From positions 1,550,001 to 1,614,000 of the forward strand of contig CBDCNI010000001.1 of NCBI GenBank assembly GCA_965219175.1: 64,000 bases of DNA, written 5' to 3'. Positions 23,943-33,318 of this stretch are shown in pieces. The position numbers and the translations under genes were made by a program. This stretch comes from JBBPZK01 sp965219175. GTDB lineage: Bacteria; Actinomycetota; Rubrobacteria; Rubrobacterales; Rubrobacteraceae. Numbering within the stretch: position 1 is the stretch's first letter; every line of letters starts with the position of its first letter. A model generated the notes under the pieces. It searched no databases. It saw only the letters and a list, made by a program, of their open reading frames with translations, and was not told the origin of the DNA.

Positions 23943-25754
23943 TTACTTGCGCATGCCGGGTTCGAGGACCTTCTTGCGCAGCCGGATCGACTTCGGTGTG
24001 ATCTCGACCAACTCGTCGTCGCCGATGTATTCTAGGGCGTCCTCTAAAGATAGCTTGCGCGGCGGGGTTAGGTTGAGGGCGTCGTCGGCGCCTGCGGAGC
24101 GGACGTTTGTCAGCTTCTTGTTCTTGCAGACGTTGATGTTCAGGTCGTTCTCGCGGCTGTTCTCGCCGACGACCATGCCGACGTATACCTCGGTTGCGGG
24201 GTTTATAAAGAAGCTGCCGCGCTCCTGGAGCTTCCAGATGGAGTACGCGAAGGCGCTGCCGGGCTCCATCGCAACCAAACTGCCGTTGCGGCGCGTCTTG
24301 AGATCTCCCGCCCACGGCGCGTAGCCGTCGAAGACGTGGCTCATGATCCCTTCGCCCTGCGTCATCGTCAGGAACTGCGTTCGGAAGCCGAACAAGGCGC
24401 GAGATGGGATCTTGAACTCTATCCGGCTGCGCGAGCCCTGCGGCTCCAGGTCTACCAGTTGGCCCTTGCGGCTGGAGAGAACCCCGATCAGGTTGGATGC
24501 GAACTGCTCCGGAACGTCTATGACCAGGTGCTCCACAGGCTCGTGCAACTTTCCGCCTATCTCTCTGGTAATGACCTTCGGCGAACCTACCTGCACCTCG
24601 TAACCCTCGCGGCGCATGGTTTCGAGAAGGATAGAAAGGTGCAGCTCCCCGCGCCCTGATACCTCGAACTCCTCCGGGGTAAGCTCCTCGACGCGCAGTG
24701 AGACGTTCGTCTGGACCTCTCTTTTCAGGCGGTCGGCGAGGTGGCGGCTGGTGACGTATTTACCGTCCTTGCCCGCGAAGGGGGAGGTGTTTGGTTGGAA
24801 GATCATGCTGACCGTCGGTTCGTCCACCGTGATTATAGGCAGCGCCTCCGGGTCCGCGAGGTCCGCGACGGTCTCCCCGATCTGGGCGTCTTCTATGCCC
24901 GCGAGCGCCACTATGTCACCCGCCCCGACCTCATCGGCCTCGATGCGGGCCAGCCCGAGGTGCGTGAACGGCTGGACAACGCGCGTCTTTGTCATCGTGC
25001 CGTCTTTGTGGATCAGGTTTACGAACTCTCCGCGCCCGACCTTGCCGCGCCTCACGCGCCCGACCACGATGCGCCCCAGATACTCCGAGTAATCGAGGTT
25101 GGTGACGACCATCTGGAACGGGGCTTCGAGATCAGCCTCCGGCGCGGGGATCTCCTCCAGCACGGTCTCGAACAACTCCCGCATATCCTCTCGCGGCTCT
25201 TCGAGATCCCTGAAAGCCTTTCCCTCGCGGGCGACGGAGTACAGGATCGGGAAATCCAACTGTTCGTCGGAGGCGCCGAGGTCGGCCATCAGGTCGAAGA
25301 CGAGGTTCACGACCTCTTCGGGGCGGGCGTCCTGGCGGTCTATCTTGTTGATGACGACTATAGGCTTCAGGCCAAGCTCTATTGCTTTGCGGAGCACGAA
25401 GCGCGTCTGGGGCATCGGGCCTTCGGCCGCGTCCACCAGCAAGAGGCAGCCGTCTACCATGCCGAGTACGCGCTCGACCTCGCCGCCGAAGTCCGCGTGG
25501 CCGGGGGTGTCTACTATGTTGATCTTGACGCCCTCGTACTCGACCGCCGTGTTCTTCGCCAGGATGGTGATGCCGCGCTCCCTTTCGAGGACGTTGGAGT
25601 CCATGGCCCGCTCGGCGATTTCTTGTCCGTGGCCGAGTTCCAGGGTCTGCTGGAGCAAACCGTCCACGAGCGTCGTCTTCCCGTGATCTACGTGCGCGAT
25701 AATAGCGATGTTGCGGTAATCCACTCGTTCTCCCGAAAGCCTGTCCCGTCGCAT
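23943..25754 (-). CDS. typA: Ribosome-associated translational GTPase TypA/BipA
   Basis: A 603-residue GTPase of the elongation-factor superfamily. G1 is AHVDHGKTTLVDGLL, switch I region RERGITI, G3 is VDTPGHADFGGEVER and G4 is NKIDRQDA. Domain II and the BipA-specific C-terminal half follow (EVSGRGELHLSILLETMRRE, TQGEGIMSHVFDGY, TPPRKLSLEDALEYIGDDEL). It helps large-subunit assembly and stress growth in other bacteria. Full length. It reads into the island; its 3' end forms the island's right border. Confidence 0.96.
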   Translation of the reverse strand: MRRDRLSGERVDYRNIAIIAHVDHGKTTLVDGLLQQTLELGHGQEIAERAMDSNVLERERGITILAKNTAVEYEGVKINIVDTPGHADFGGEVERVLGMVDGCLLLVDAAEGPMPQTRFVLRKAIELGLKPIVVINKIDRQDARPEEVVNLVFDLMADLGASDEQLDFPILYSVAREGKAFRDLEEPREDMRELFETVLEEIPAPEADLEAPFQMVVTNLDYSEYLGRIVVGRVRRGKVGRGEFVNLIHKDGTMTKTRVVQPFTHLGLARIEADEVGAGDIVALAGIEDAQIGETVADLADPEALPIITVDEPTVSMIFQPNTSPFAGKDGKYVTSRHLADRLKREVQTNVSLRVEELTPEEFEVSGRGELHLSILLETMRREGYEVQVGSPKVITREIGGKLHEPVEHLVIDVPEQFASNLIGVLSSRKGQLVDLEPQGSRSRIEFKIPSRALFGFRTQFLTMTQGEGIMSHVFDGYAPWAGDLKTRRNGSLVAMEPGSAFAYSIWKLQERGSFFINPATEVYVGMVVGENSRENDLNINVCKNKKLTNVRSAGADDALNLTPPRKLSLEDALEYIGDDELVEITPKSIRLRKKVLEPGMRK

Positions 25755-25903
25755 CTTTAGCGCTCCAGCGAGCGCCCGCGTGAGGACCGTTGAGGTTGAT
25801 AGACCGCGCCGCGGTCATTACAAACCAGATTCTACCGCACAAACCGAGCCGGACGAGCCGGGCAAGCGCATATTCGACAGCGGGCCATATATCTGGAAAA
25901 GTA

Positions 25904-25932
25904 TTGACCTCGTGGGCTGATGTATGTAACCT
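25904..25932 (+). promoter_or_regulatory. Candidate promoter of the BNR-repeat protein gene
   Basis: TTGACC, a 17-base spacer and TAACCT, about 42 bases before the ATG at 25974. A good -35 but a weak -10. Confidence 0.4.
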
Positions 25933-25973
25933 TCCTGCATATTACAGGTAGGTTCTCTTGGAAGGGGGATGTA

Positions 25974-27788
25974 ATGCGCGCAACCGCGCTCTCTGTATTT
26001 GTAGGATTGGTCGCCATCTTCGTGGCTGTCGTCGCCTTCGGCGTACCGGCTTCGGCGGCGGCGGGCGATTCCCTGGTAACCAGTGGTAGTCCTCCCGGAC
26101 CTTTCTCCCAGAACAAGCAGAACGAGCCGGGTTTGGCCGTGGATCCAACGAACCCGACGATCCTGGCTTCCGGCTCGAACGACGAGATAGACCTGGAAGC
26201 CTGCAACGCTGGAGACCCGAAGACTTGCCCCTTCACGGACGGCGTAGGGGTTTCGGGCATCTACTTCTCCTTCGACAGCGGGGCCAACTGGACCCAGCCG
26301 ACCTACACCGGCTACTCGGCCAGGAACTGTTTGGGACCGCAAGCCTGTCAGCCGAACCCGAACGGCCCGATCGGGACGCTTCCCAAATACTATGAGAATG
26401 GACTCGTCTCAAACGGCGACCCGGAACTCGCTTTCGGACCGAAGCCCGACGGTAAGGGTGGATTCACTTACGCCAACGGCTCCCGCCTCTACTACTCGAA
26501 CATAGCGGCGAACTTCCCCGGCAAGCAAGCTATCAAGGGGGCGTCGGCGATAGCCGTCTCCCGCACCGACAACGTGAGGGCCGCGGCCGCCGGTGACAAG
26601 TCGGCCTGGAAAGACCCGGTGATCGTCACCAAGCAAAGCTCGGCGCTGTTCTCGGATAAAGAGCAGATCTGGGCGGACAACGCCCAGTCGAGCCCGTACT
26701 TCGGGAACGCCTACGTCTGTAACGTCGGCTTCCGGGGTAACGGCCAGGGCAACGCGACGGCAGAGCCGTTGCTCTTCTCCCGCTCGACCGACGGCGGAGA
26801 CACCTGGAAGAGCAGCCAGCTAACCGCTGCTACGAACAACGCCCAGAGCGGCGGTCGTCAGGGTTGCGCCGTCAAGAGCGACAGCAAGGGCGTGGTCTAC
26901 GTCGTCTACTCCGGCTACAGCAAGAAGCTGGACAGCGGCGTCTTCTACCAGCAGCGCTCCTTCAACGGCGGCAAGAACTTCGAGCGTCCGCGCATCGTCG
27001 CCCAGACCGCCGGCATCGGTCAGCTCGACCCGGCCCAGGGACGCTACACGATAGACGGCGTGGCCGGCGCCCGCACCGACGTGTTCCCGACCATAGACAT
27101 CGCCAACGGCGCCCCGAGCGGAAAGGACGCGACCGACGAAGTGCTCCTGAGTTGGTCCGACGACCGGGCCGGCCAGAACAACGAGAAGGCGTACCTGGAA
27201 TACTCGACGAACCAGGGCGGGAGTTACTCCAAGCCGGTAGCAATCTCCCAGAGCGGGGACCGGGCAAACCAGCCCGCCATCGCCATCTCCCCGGACGGCA
27301 CGGACGCCTACGTCACTTATAATGCCTACCTCACGCCCTGGCAGAACACGACTGCTAGCCCGCGTCCGATGCTCGGCGTGGTCCGCCACGCGGACATTGC
27401 GCCCGGCGGCGGGTCTCCCGGCCCGTTTGCGACGGTCCACCGGGGCGCGACTGGTGATGCGCGTGGCTCTAGCACCAACGGTCTGACCTCCGAGTTCCTC
27501 GGCGACTACAACTTCGCGGTCGCAACCAGGAGCTACGGGGCGGCTACTTGGAACGACGTCCGAAACGCCGGTGACTGTCCGGCCATAGACTCCTACCGGC
27601 AGGCGTTCGTAAACGCCGTCCAGAACGGCAGCGCCCAGCCGATAGTGGGAGACGAGGCAGAGGACCGCGACGCGGCGGCCGAGGCTCCGACCCAGCCGGG
27701 CGGGCGTCCCGCGCCAAACACCGAGTGCCCGGCCACCTTCGGCAACAGCAGCATCTACGGCGGTTCATACGCCGACCCGACGCCGTAA
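25974..27788 (+). CDS. Secreted BNR/sialidase-fold protein
   Basis: A 604-residue protein with a Sec signal peptide (hydrophobic residues about 4-20, cleavage near ASA-AAG). Several Asp-box-like BNR motifs are visible: SFDSGANW, SRSTDGGDTWKSS, SFNGGKNFERP and YSTNQGGSYSKP, implying a beta-propeller. Cysteine pairs near 80-130 suggest disulphides. Such proteins include sialidases and many uncharacterised secreted propellers; catalytic sialidase residues cannot be confirmed. ATG at 25974 is preceded by GAAGGGGG; the upstream extension of the frame lacks a start signal. A strong terminator follows. Confidence 0.85.
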   Translation: MRATALSVFVGLVAIFVAVVAFGVPASAAAGDSLVTSGSPPGPFSQNKQNEPGLAVDPTNPTILASGSNDEIDLEACNAGDPKTCPFTDGVGVSGIYFSFDSGANWTQPTYTGYSARNCLGPQACQPNPNGPIGTLPKYYENGLVSNGDPELAFGPKPDGKGGFTYANGSRLYYSNIAANFPGKQAIKGASAIAVSRTDNVRAAAAGDKSAWKDPVIVTKQSSALFSDKEQIWADNAQSSPYFGNAYVCNVGFRGNGQGNATAEPLLFSRSTDGGDTWKSSQLTAATNNAQSGGRQGCAVKSDSKGVVYVVYSGYSKKLDSGVFYQQRSFNGGKNFERPRIVAQTAGIGQLDPAQGRYTIDGVAGARTDVFPTIDIANGAPSGKDATDEVLLSWSDDRAGQNNEKAYLEYSTNQGGSYSKPVAISQSGDRANQPAIAISPDGTDAYVTYNAYLTPWQNTTASPRPMLGVVRHADIAPGGGSPGPFATVHRGATGDARGSSTNGLTSEFLGDYNFAVATRSYGAATWNDVRNAGDCPAIDSYRQAFVNAVQNGSAQPIVGDEAEDRDAAAEAPTQPGGRPAPNTECPATFGNSSIYGGSYADPTP

Positions 27789-27815
27789 GGCAACAACAAC
27801 TTACGGGGTACGTGT

Positions 27816-27849
27816 GGAGGGGCTCGCATAGAGTCCCTCCTCTTTTTCT
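27816..27849 (+). terminator. Rho-independent terminator after the BNR-repeat gene
   Basis: GGAGGGGCTC, loop GCATA, GAGTCCCTCC, followed by TCTTTTTCT. A 10-pair stem with one G-U pair and a U tract. Confidence 0.9.
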
Positions 27850-28309
27850 CGCGAGCACACAGATGGCGACCTGGATCTTCCTGGCTGCGGAGATCCTGGA
27901 AGTTCGGAAGTTGAGTCCACTACGGGATTGCCCACACTCTCGGCGTGACGGTCTTCGCGTGTGGTGGCCGGGATAGCATTACATCTCGATCCCTCCGTTA
28001 ATTCTGTTCTCCGCAGGCGGAATATATACTCTTGGACCGTTTGGCTACTATTGCACGGGCGCAGGGATTGTCTTCATGATCTTGCTTTTCGTGCGGGAAA
28101 AGCCCTTTTTTACAGGGGGATCTACTACGGACTGAGATCCGAGTCCGAACCGAGCATCAGATTTAACCTCGAATTTACTGGCGTTTAACTTCGCCAGGAC
28201 GTTTTCGATCTACCCTAGATAACTGTAAACGGATCGGTTCCACAATCGGCTGCAGCGTGCGATGTGCTCGGTCCCTGACCATATCGAATATAAATCGGAG
28301 GGCGGTATT
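27850..28309. other. 460-base intergenic region with possible membrane-gene relics
   Basis: No intact gene. An ATG at 27862 starts MATWIFLAAEILEV, reminiscent of the first helix of an SMR-type exporter, then degenerates. A later frame (about 27975-28130) encodes LILFSAGGIYTLGPFGYYCT, then GAGIVFMILLFVREKP, a hydrophobic stretch without a start. A 6-base-pair hairpin (CTGGCG / CGCCAG) lies at 28178-28197. The promoter of the next gene must lie near the right end, but I cannot place it. Confidence 0.4.
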
Positions 28310-29479
28310 TTGAAGAAGACCAGTTTGCTACTCGTGCTCGGAGCAATCCTGACGGTCGCTTCGTTCGGAATCGCCTGGGGAACGGTATCCTCTTCAGCGC
28401 AAGCGCGACAAGCCGGGCAGCGAGATCACAGTTCCGTGCGGACTTCTTCCAAGGCGAAATCACAGATACGCCACGTCTTCGTCATCACGCTGGAAAATAA
28501 GGGCTACAAAGAAACTTTCGGTCCCGGTTCACCCGCGCCATATCTCTCAAAGAAGCTGACCGCCCGCGGAGAGCTTCTGACCAACTATTACGGCATCGGC
28601 CACGAGAGCCTCGATAACTACATAGCCATGGTCAGTGGACAGGCTCCCAACTCAGAGACTCAGGGTGACTGCCAGATCTACTCCAATTTCGAGCCCCAGA
28701 CGAATATCGGTCCCAACGGCCAGGCTATAGGGCAGGGATGCGTCTATCCCTCCCAGGTAAAGACGGTCGCAGATCAGCTAGACGCGAAGGGCCTCTCCTG
28801 GAAGGGCTACATGCAGGATATGGGTAACGACCCCACGAGGGAGTCTGCCACCTGCGGACATCCGAAGCTGAATACCCAGGACAACACCCAGAGGGCCGAG
28901 AAGGGTGACCAGTACGCCACCCGTCACAACCCATTCGTCTATTTTCACTCCGTTATTGACTCACCGAAGTGCCAGAACGACGTGGCGCTCAGCCAACTGC
29001 CAAAAGCCCTGCGTTCCACGAAGACGACCCCGAACTTCTCCTTCATAACCCCGAACCTCTGCAGCGACGGTCACGACTCTCCCTGCGTGGACGGTAGGCC
29101 GGGCGGCCTGAAGAGCGCCGATGAGTTCCTGAAAGCCTGGGTGCCGCGCATCATCAACTCCCCAGCTTACAAGAAGGATGGGCTGCTGGTGATCAATTTC
29201 GACGAGTCGGATGGGCCGCAGAGCGATTCGAGGGCTTGCTGCGGAGAGAAGCCCGGACCAAACTCTCCGTCGCCGGGCATCACAGGACCCGGTGGCGGCA
29301 GGACGGGAGCCGTGCTCCTCTCGCCGTTCATAAAACCAGGCTCGGTCAACGATACGCCCTACAACCACTACGCGCTACTACGCAGCATAGAGGACATCTA
29401 CGGACTGAAGCACCTGGGCTACGCCGGCCAGACCGGCCTCAAGGCTTTCGGCTCCGACGTTTATAACCACAACAAATAA
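28310..29479 (+). CDS. Secreted AcpA-type phosphoesterase
   Basis: About 389 residues. TTG at 28310 follows GGAGGG by about 7 bases and starts a Sec-type signal (KKTSLLLVLGAIL ... SSSAQA). The mature protein has the phosphoesterase family pattern of AcpA/phospholipase C (PF04185): HVFVITLENKGYKETFG with the metal-binding Glu-Asn, TNYYGIGHESLDNYIAMVSG, LLVINFDESDG and SPFIKPGSVNDTPYNHYALLRSIEDIYGL. It probably releases phosphate from extracellular organic phosphates. It lies 18 bases before a second member of the same superfamily. Confidence 0.88.
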   Translation: MKKTSLLLVLGAILTVASFGIAWGTVSSSAQARQAGQRDHSSVRTSSKAKSQIRHVFVITLENKGYKETFGPGSPAPYLSKKLTARGELLTNYYGIGHESLDNYIAMVSGQAPNSETQGDCQIYSNFEPQTNIGPNGQAIGQGCVYPSQVKTVADQLDAKGLSWKGYMQDMGNDPTRESATCGHPKLNTQDNTQRAEKGDQYATRHNPFVYFHSVIDSPKCQNDVALSQLPKALRSTKTTPNFSFITPNLCSDGHDSPCVDGRPGGLKSADEFLKAWVPRIINSPAYKKDGLLVINFDESDGPQSDSRACCGEKPGPNSPSPGITGPGGGRTGAVLLSPFIKPGSVNDTPYNHYALLRSIEDIYGLKHLGYAGQTGLKAFGSDVYNHNK

Positions 29480-29497
29480 GCGCGAAAGGAAGAGAAG

Positions 29498-30844
29498 ATG
29501 GCTGACGATCACGTAATGACCGACACCGAGAACTCAAACGAGGCTTCCCAAACCAGGGTATCCAGAAAAAAGTTCCTTGCAGGCGCCGGGGCGACCGCCG
29601 GAGCGTTGGCCGTGGGAGGAACAGGACTCGCGCAAAGGGCGTCAGCGAGAGATGCTCACAAGTTGCCTTCACCAAACCGATCCGGCATCGAGCACGTCGT
29701 ACTCGTCATGATGGAGAATCGCTCTTTCGATCACTTCCTCGGCTGGATGCCCAAAGCGGACGGAAAGCAGGCCGGGCTGCGCTACCGCGACAAGTCCGGA
29801 CACCTACACTCCACCCACTCCCTGGCTCCCGACTATCAGGGTTGCGGTCACCCGGACCCGGACCACTCCTACGAAGGCGCGCGCGTCGAATACGATCGCG
29901 GCGCGTGCGACGGCTGGCTGAGAGCGGGCTCGAACGACGCCTACTCAATCGGTTACTACAAGCAAAAAGACCTCGCTTTTCTCGGACAGGCAGCACCCGG
30001 CTGGACATCGTTCGACCGTTACTTCGCGGCCATAATGTCCGAGACCTATCCGAACCGCATCTACCAGCACGCGGCCCAGACCGACCGTATAAGCAACACC
30101 AGCGACGTCTCTAAGCTGCCCACTATCTGGGATCTGCTCGCCAAGCAAGGACTAACTGGACGCTACTACTACAGCGACATTCCCTTTTTGGCGCTCTGGG
30201 GCGCCAAGTATCAGCCGATCAGCCGGCCGGTGACCGATTTCTACGCCGAGTGCGCCGCCGGTACGCTGCCGCAAGTGTCGTACATCGACCCACGCTTCGC
30301 CGGTGAGGACAACGGGCTCTCCAATGACGACCATCCACACGCGGACATTCGCAATGGAGAGGCGTTCCTCGACAAGATCTACAAAGCCGTGACGACGAGC
30401 CCCAACTGGTCCAAGACGCTGCTGGTCATAAACTTCGACGAATGGGGCGGGTTCTACGACCATGTGCCGCCACGTAAAACAGCCATTCCAGAGGCGGACA
30501 AGAAGGCTGGTAACAAGGACGGACTGCGAGGCTTTCGGGTTCCCGCCCTGGTCATCTCGCCCTGGTCGCGGCGGGGGCATGTGTCGCATAAAGTATACGA
30601 TCACACCTCCGTGCTCAAACTGATCGAGTGGCGTTGGGGATTGCCGCACCTGAGCGTGCGAGACGCGAGGGCGAATAACCTGGCAACGGCCCTAAACTTC
30701 AAGCACCCCAACGAGAGCGCGCCACAATATGCCGTACCACCCGGACCGTTTGGAGCGCCGTGCTCCCCCGACACGCCCGAGCCAAACGACGAGTTGGATC
30801 AACTGCGGACCCTGTCTCAGAACTACGGCTGGCCCACCTTCTAG
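29498..30844 (+). CDS. Exported phospholipase C/acid phosphatase-family phosphoesterase
   Basis: A 448-residue PF04185 protein. The N-terminus has SRKKFLAGAGATAGALAVGG, a Tat-like signal with Arg-Lys in place of the Arg pair. Family motifs: HVVLVMMENRSFDHFLGWMP, SETYPNRIYQHAAQTD, LLVINFDEWGGFYDHVPPR, FRVPALVISPWSRRGHVSHK and DHTSVLKLIEWRWGLP. These are typical of bacterial non-haemolytic phospholipase C and related phosphatases. It follows the Sec-exported relative in an apparent operon, so two export routes may serve paired phosphate-scavenging enzymes (inference). Confidence 0.9.
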   Translation: MADDHVMTDTENSNEASQTRVSRKKFLAGAGATAGALAVGGTGLAQRASARDAHKLPSPNRSGIEHVVLVMMENRSFDHFLGWMPKADGKQAGLRYRDKSGHLHSTHSLAPDYQGCGHPDPDHSYEGARVEYDRGACDGWLRAGSNDAYSIGYYKQKDLAFLGQAAPGWTSFDRYFAAIMSETYPNRIYQHAAQTDRISNTSDVSKLPTIWDLLAKQGLTGRYYYSDIPFLALWGAKYQPISRPVTDFYAECAAGTLPQVSYIDPRFAGEDNGLSNDDHPHADIRNGEAFLDKIYKAVTTSPNWSKTLLVINFDEWGGFYDHVPPRKTAIPEADKKAGNKDGLRGFRVPALVISPWSRRGHVSHKVYDHTSVLKLIEWRWGLPHLSVRDARANNLATALNFKHPNESAPQYAVPPGPFGAPCSPDTPEPNDELDQLRTLSQNYGWPTF

Positions 30845-31114
30845 CTACCCGTTCACGAATGGCGCCCGATCCTTGCGACCGGGGACAAAAGTCGAGCAGG
30901 GAAGCTATTGGGATGTCTACATCCCGGACCTGATCCACGCAACTAATGTCTGGTGCAGGAACTAAAAGAAGTCCCTGCACTCTTCTCTCGCAAGCGGAAA
31001 ATCTTTGACGGTTCCGGCTTTGACCTTGCCGATATTCTTTGTTCCCCTTGCCCGAGGAAAAGCATCGCGACCAATTGACGCCGGAAGCGGGAGTGAATGT
31101 TTTATTATTAACCC

Positions 31115-31816
31115 ATGAGCGGTACGAGACCAGAAGATCGCAGCGCGGAGGAGAGCCATTCGTCACCAGACTCGTCTGCGCGATTACGGGAGGCGGTGGC
31201 GGCGGGGTTGCCGAACTGGCGTGAAGTTTACGAGAGTTTCTCGCCGGTGGATCTCGAAACGGGCGAACGGAGACCGCGGGTCCCGCCGGTGAACGGTGAC
31301 GCGCGTCGGGCGGCGGTGCTCATCCCCATCCTGATCGAGCCGGAAGATGCGCGGATCGTTTACACGGTCAGGAAGGGGGACCTTCAGGACCACGCCGGTC
31401 AGATCTCTTTTCCCGGCGGCAGCATGGAACCCGGCGACGACTCGCTGCTGGACACGGCGCTGCGCGAGGCCGGCGAAGAGATAGACCTCGGCCCGGAGAT
31501 GGTCGAGGTTATAGGAGAGCTCGAAGAGATGTACATCCCGCCGTCCAACTTCCGTGTCACGCCCTACGTCGGCCTCTTGCCGCCGGAGGCGAAGCTCGTC
31601 TTCTCCCCGGATGAGGTAGAGGAGATCTTTACAGTTTCGCTCGAAGAGTTATTGTCGCCCAAGACTTTCCGCCGGGTAGTCTGGCGGCGCGAAGGCCGTG
31701 ACTACGAGATTCCTATCTTCGCCGTTGCCGGGTATGAGATCTGGGGAGCCACCGCCGCCATGACCGCCGCCCTCCTCACCCGTCTCGGCTGGAGCCCCGA
31801 AACACCCCCCGCCTAG
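31115..31816 (+). CDS. Nudix hydrolase, CoA pyrophosphatase-like
   Basis: A 233-residue protein with the Nudix box GGSMEPGDDSLLDTALREAG followed by EEIDL, and the NudL/YeaB-type extension just upstream, VRKGDLQDHAGQISFPGG. Characterised relatives hydrolyse coenzyme A or acyl-CoA to phosphopantetheine products. The first 30 residues are low-complexity and polar, and the start at 31115 is the only good candidate. It is a single gene, preceded by about 270 bases in which I see nothing clear. Confidence 0.9.
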   Translation: MSGTRPEDRSAEESHSSPDSSARLREAVAAGLPNWREVYESFSPVDLETGERRPRVPPVNGDARRAAVLIPILIEPEDARIVYTVRKGDLQDHAGQISFPGGSMEPGDDSLLDTALREAGEEIDLGPEMVEVIGELEEMYIPPSNFRVTPYVGLLPPEAKLVFSPDEVEEIFTVSLEELLSPKTFRRVVWRREGRDYEIPIFAVAGYEIWGATAAMTAALLTRLGWSPETPPA

Positions 31817-31901
31817 CGGCGCGTAGCGAAGCCGTAACGAGACATTTTTTCGTGCGAGAAATCCCCTTCCGGTCCTAAGTTAGCTGGTAAAGTCTTCTCT
31901 T

Positions 31902-33086
31902 GTGGCTACAACGGTAGATCAAGAGGGCGAAATTCGGAAGGTCTATAAGGACCACAACCTCCAGGTCCTGTGGGGCGTCACCTTGATGGCCGTTCTCGGG
32001 GTGTCGAGCGTCTCCCCGGCGTTGCCGAGTATACGGGACGCCCTCGGACTCACGAACGGGCAGGTCGGGTTCCTGATCACGGCGTTCACGCTCCCCGGTA
32101 TCGTCCTCACCCCGATCCTCGGCATCCTGGCCGACCGTCACGGCCGAAAGAGGATCCTCGTTCCCGCACTGTTCCTCTTCGGCATAGCCGGTGGGATATG
32201 CTTTTTCGCTCGCAGCTTCGAGATGCTGCTCATCCTCCGATTCGTGCAGGGGATGGGTGCCGCCGCCCTTGGAACCATAAATGTGACCGTCATCGGAGAT
32301 ATCTACATGGGGCGGGAGCGCTCGGCGGCGCTCGGCTACAACTCCAGCGTCCTCTCAATTGGCACGGCGAGTTACCCGACAATCGGCGGCCTGCTCGCCA
32401 CCCTGGGGTGGTTCTATCCGTTCGCGCTCGCCTTCGTCGCGGTGCCTGTAGGGCTGCTCGTCCTCTTCTCGCTCCACAACGAGGAGCCACGTAATGAAGA
32501 GCGCCTCAAGGACTACCTCGGCAGCGTCCTCTCGAACCTAAAAAGCCGCGAAGTGTTGGGGCTGTTGTGCGCCTCGTTATTCACCTTCATCATCCTGTAC
32601 GGACCCCAGATCACCTTTCTACCGATCCTGATGCACGAGCGCTTCCACACACCCTCGTACCTGATCGGGCTGGTCATCTCATCCTCTTCCCTGGCTACCG
32701 CTCTCACCTCCTCCCAACTCGGCAGGCTGACCGGATACTTCCCCGAGAAGACGCTGCTGAAGAGCGCCTTCCTACTCTACGCGGTGGCCCTGGGTCTTAT
32801 TGCTTTTATCCCAAACTTGTGGCTGCTGCTCATCCCGACGCTTCTCTACGGCGTCGCTCAAGGGATCAACATCCCAAACGTCTTCTCTCTTCTCAACGGC
32901 CTCGCTCCTTCGGATAACCGCGGCGCCTTCATGTCCGTGAATGGCATGACCCTCCGCGCCGGCCAGACCATCGGCCCACTCTTCATGGCCTCCGCCGTCG
33001 GCCTTTTCGGACTGTCCGGAGCCTACGTCGCCGCCGCAGCCCTCGCCGTCGCAACCTTCGCGGCGATAGTCGTCCTGATCCGCTAG
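31902..33086 (+). CDS. MFS transporter
   Basis: A 394-residue major facilitator with about 12 helices. The loop 2-3 signature GILADRHGRKRILVPALF is intact, and VQGMGAAALGTINVTVIGDI matches the motif of drug:proton antiporter-type carriers. The cytoplasmic N-terminus is acidic and polar. GTG at 31902 is the start. Substrate unknown. A row of inverted repeats follows, belonging to the next gene. Confidence 0.88.
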   Translation: MATTVDQEGEIRKVYKDHNLQVLWGVTLMAVLGVSSVSPALPSIRDALGLTNGQVGFLITAFTLPGIVLTPILGILADRHGRKRILVPALFLFGIAGGICFFARSFEMLLILRFVQGMGAAALGTINVTVIGDIYMGRERSAALGYNSSVLSIGTASYPTIGGLLATLGWFYPFALAFVAVPVGLLVLFSLHNEEPRNEERLKDYLGSVLSNLKSREVLGLLCASLFTFIILYGPQITFLPILMHERFHTPSYLIGLVISSSSLATALTSSQLGRLTGYFPEKTLLKSAFLLYAVALGLIAFIPNLWLLLIPTLLYGVAQGINIPNVFSLLNGLAPSDNRGAFMSVNGMTLRAGQTIGPLFMASAVGLFGLSGAYVAAAALAVATFAAIVVLIR

Positions 33087-33124
33087 GTACCGTGTGCGGG
33101 ACATACTCCTCTTTACCATCGAAA

Positions 33125-33157
33125 CTTTACACAAAATTAACCATATGCGGTGTAAAG
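33125..33157. promoter_or_regulatory. Inverted repeat upstream of ino1 (I)
   Basis: CTTTACAC, a 17-base AT-rich spacer, GTGTAAAG: perfect 8-base arms. It has the form of a two-site operator. Confidence 0.45.
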
Positions 33158-33174
33158 ATCGTGTTTGGGAAGAG

Positions 33175-33183
33175 TTATCCACA
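33175..33183 (+). promoter_or_regulatory. DnaA-box-type nonamer
   Basis: TTATCCACA, a perfect match to the consensus DnaA box. GGATAA words follow at 33193-33198 and 33214-33219, the first forming an inverted pair with TTATCC. No dnaA, dnaN or other origin genes are near, so a chromosomal origin is not claimed. Confidence 0.4.
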
Positions 33184-33229
33184 ATATGTTGGGGATAAGA
33201 TCGGGGGGCTTGGGGATAAAGTGTCTCAA

Positions 33230-33249
33230 GTGTAACAAGGTTTTTACAC
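33230..33249. promoter_or_regulatory. Inverted repeat upstream of ino1 (II)
   Basis: GTGTAA, an 8-base spacer, TTACAC, about 70 bases before the start codon. It shares its half-site with the repeat at 33125-33157, so one regulator could bind both. Confidence 0.45.
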
Positions 33250-33318
33250 GGTAGGCTTGCGGAGTGTACTTAGAGTATTGTTGTCGGAGTATTGTTGTGC
33301 TGACAGGGAGGTACGTGG

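Noticed and set aside
30845..31114. Coding-like fragment after the phospholipase C-type gene (SYWDVYIPDLIHATNVW)
   Set aside because: No start, no ribosome site and no recognisable family; could be chance.
33175..33183. Replication origin suggested by a perfect DnaA box
   Set aside because: Only one perfect box and two half-words, with no dnaA, dnaN, recF, parAB or gyr genes nearby.
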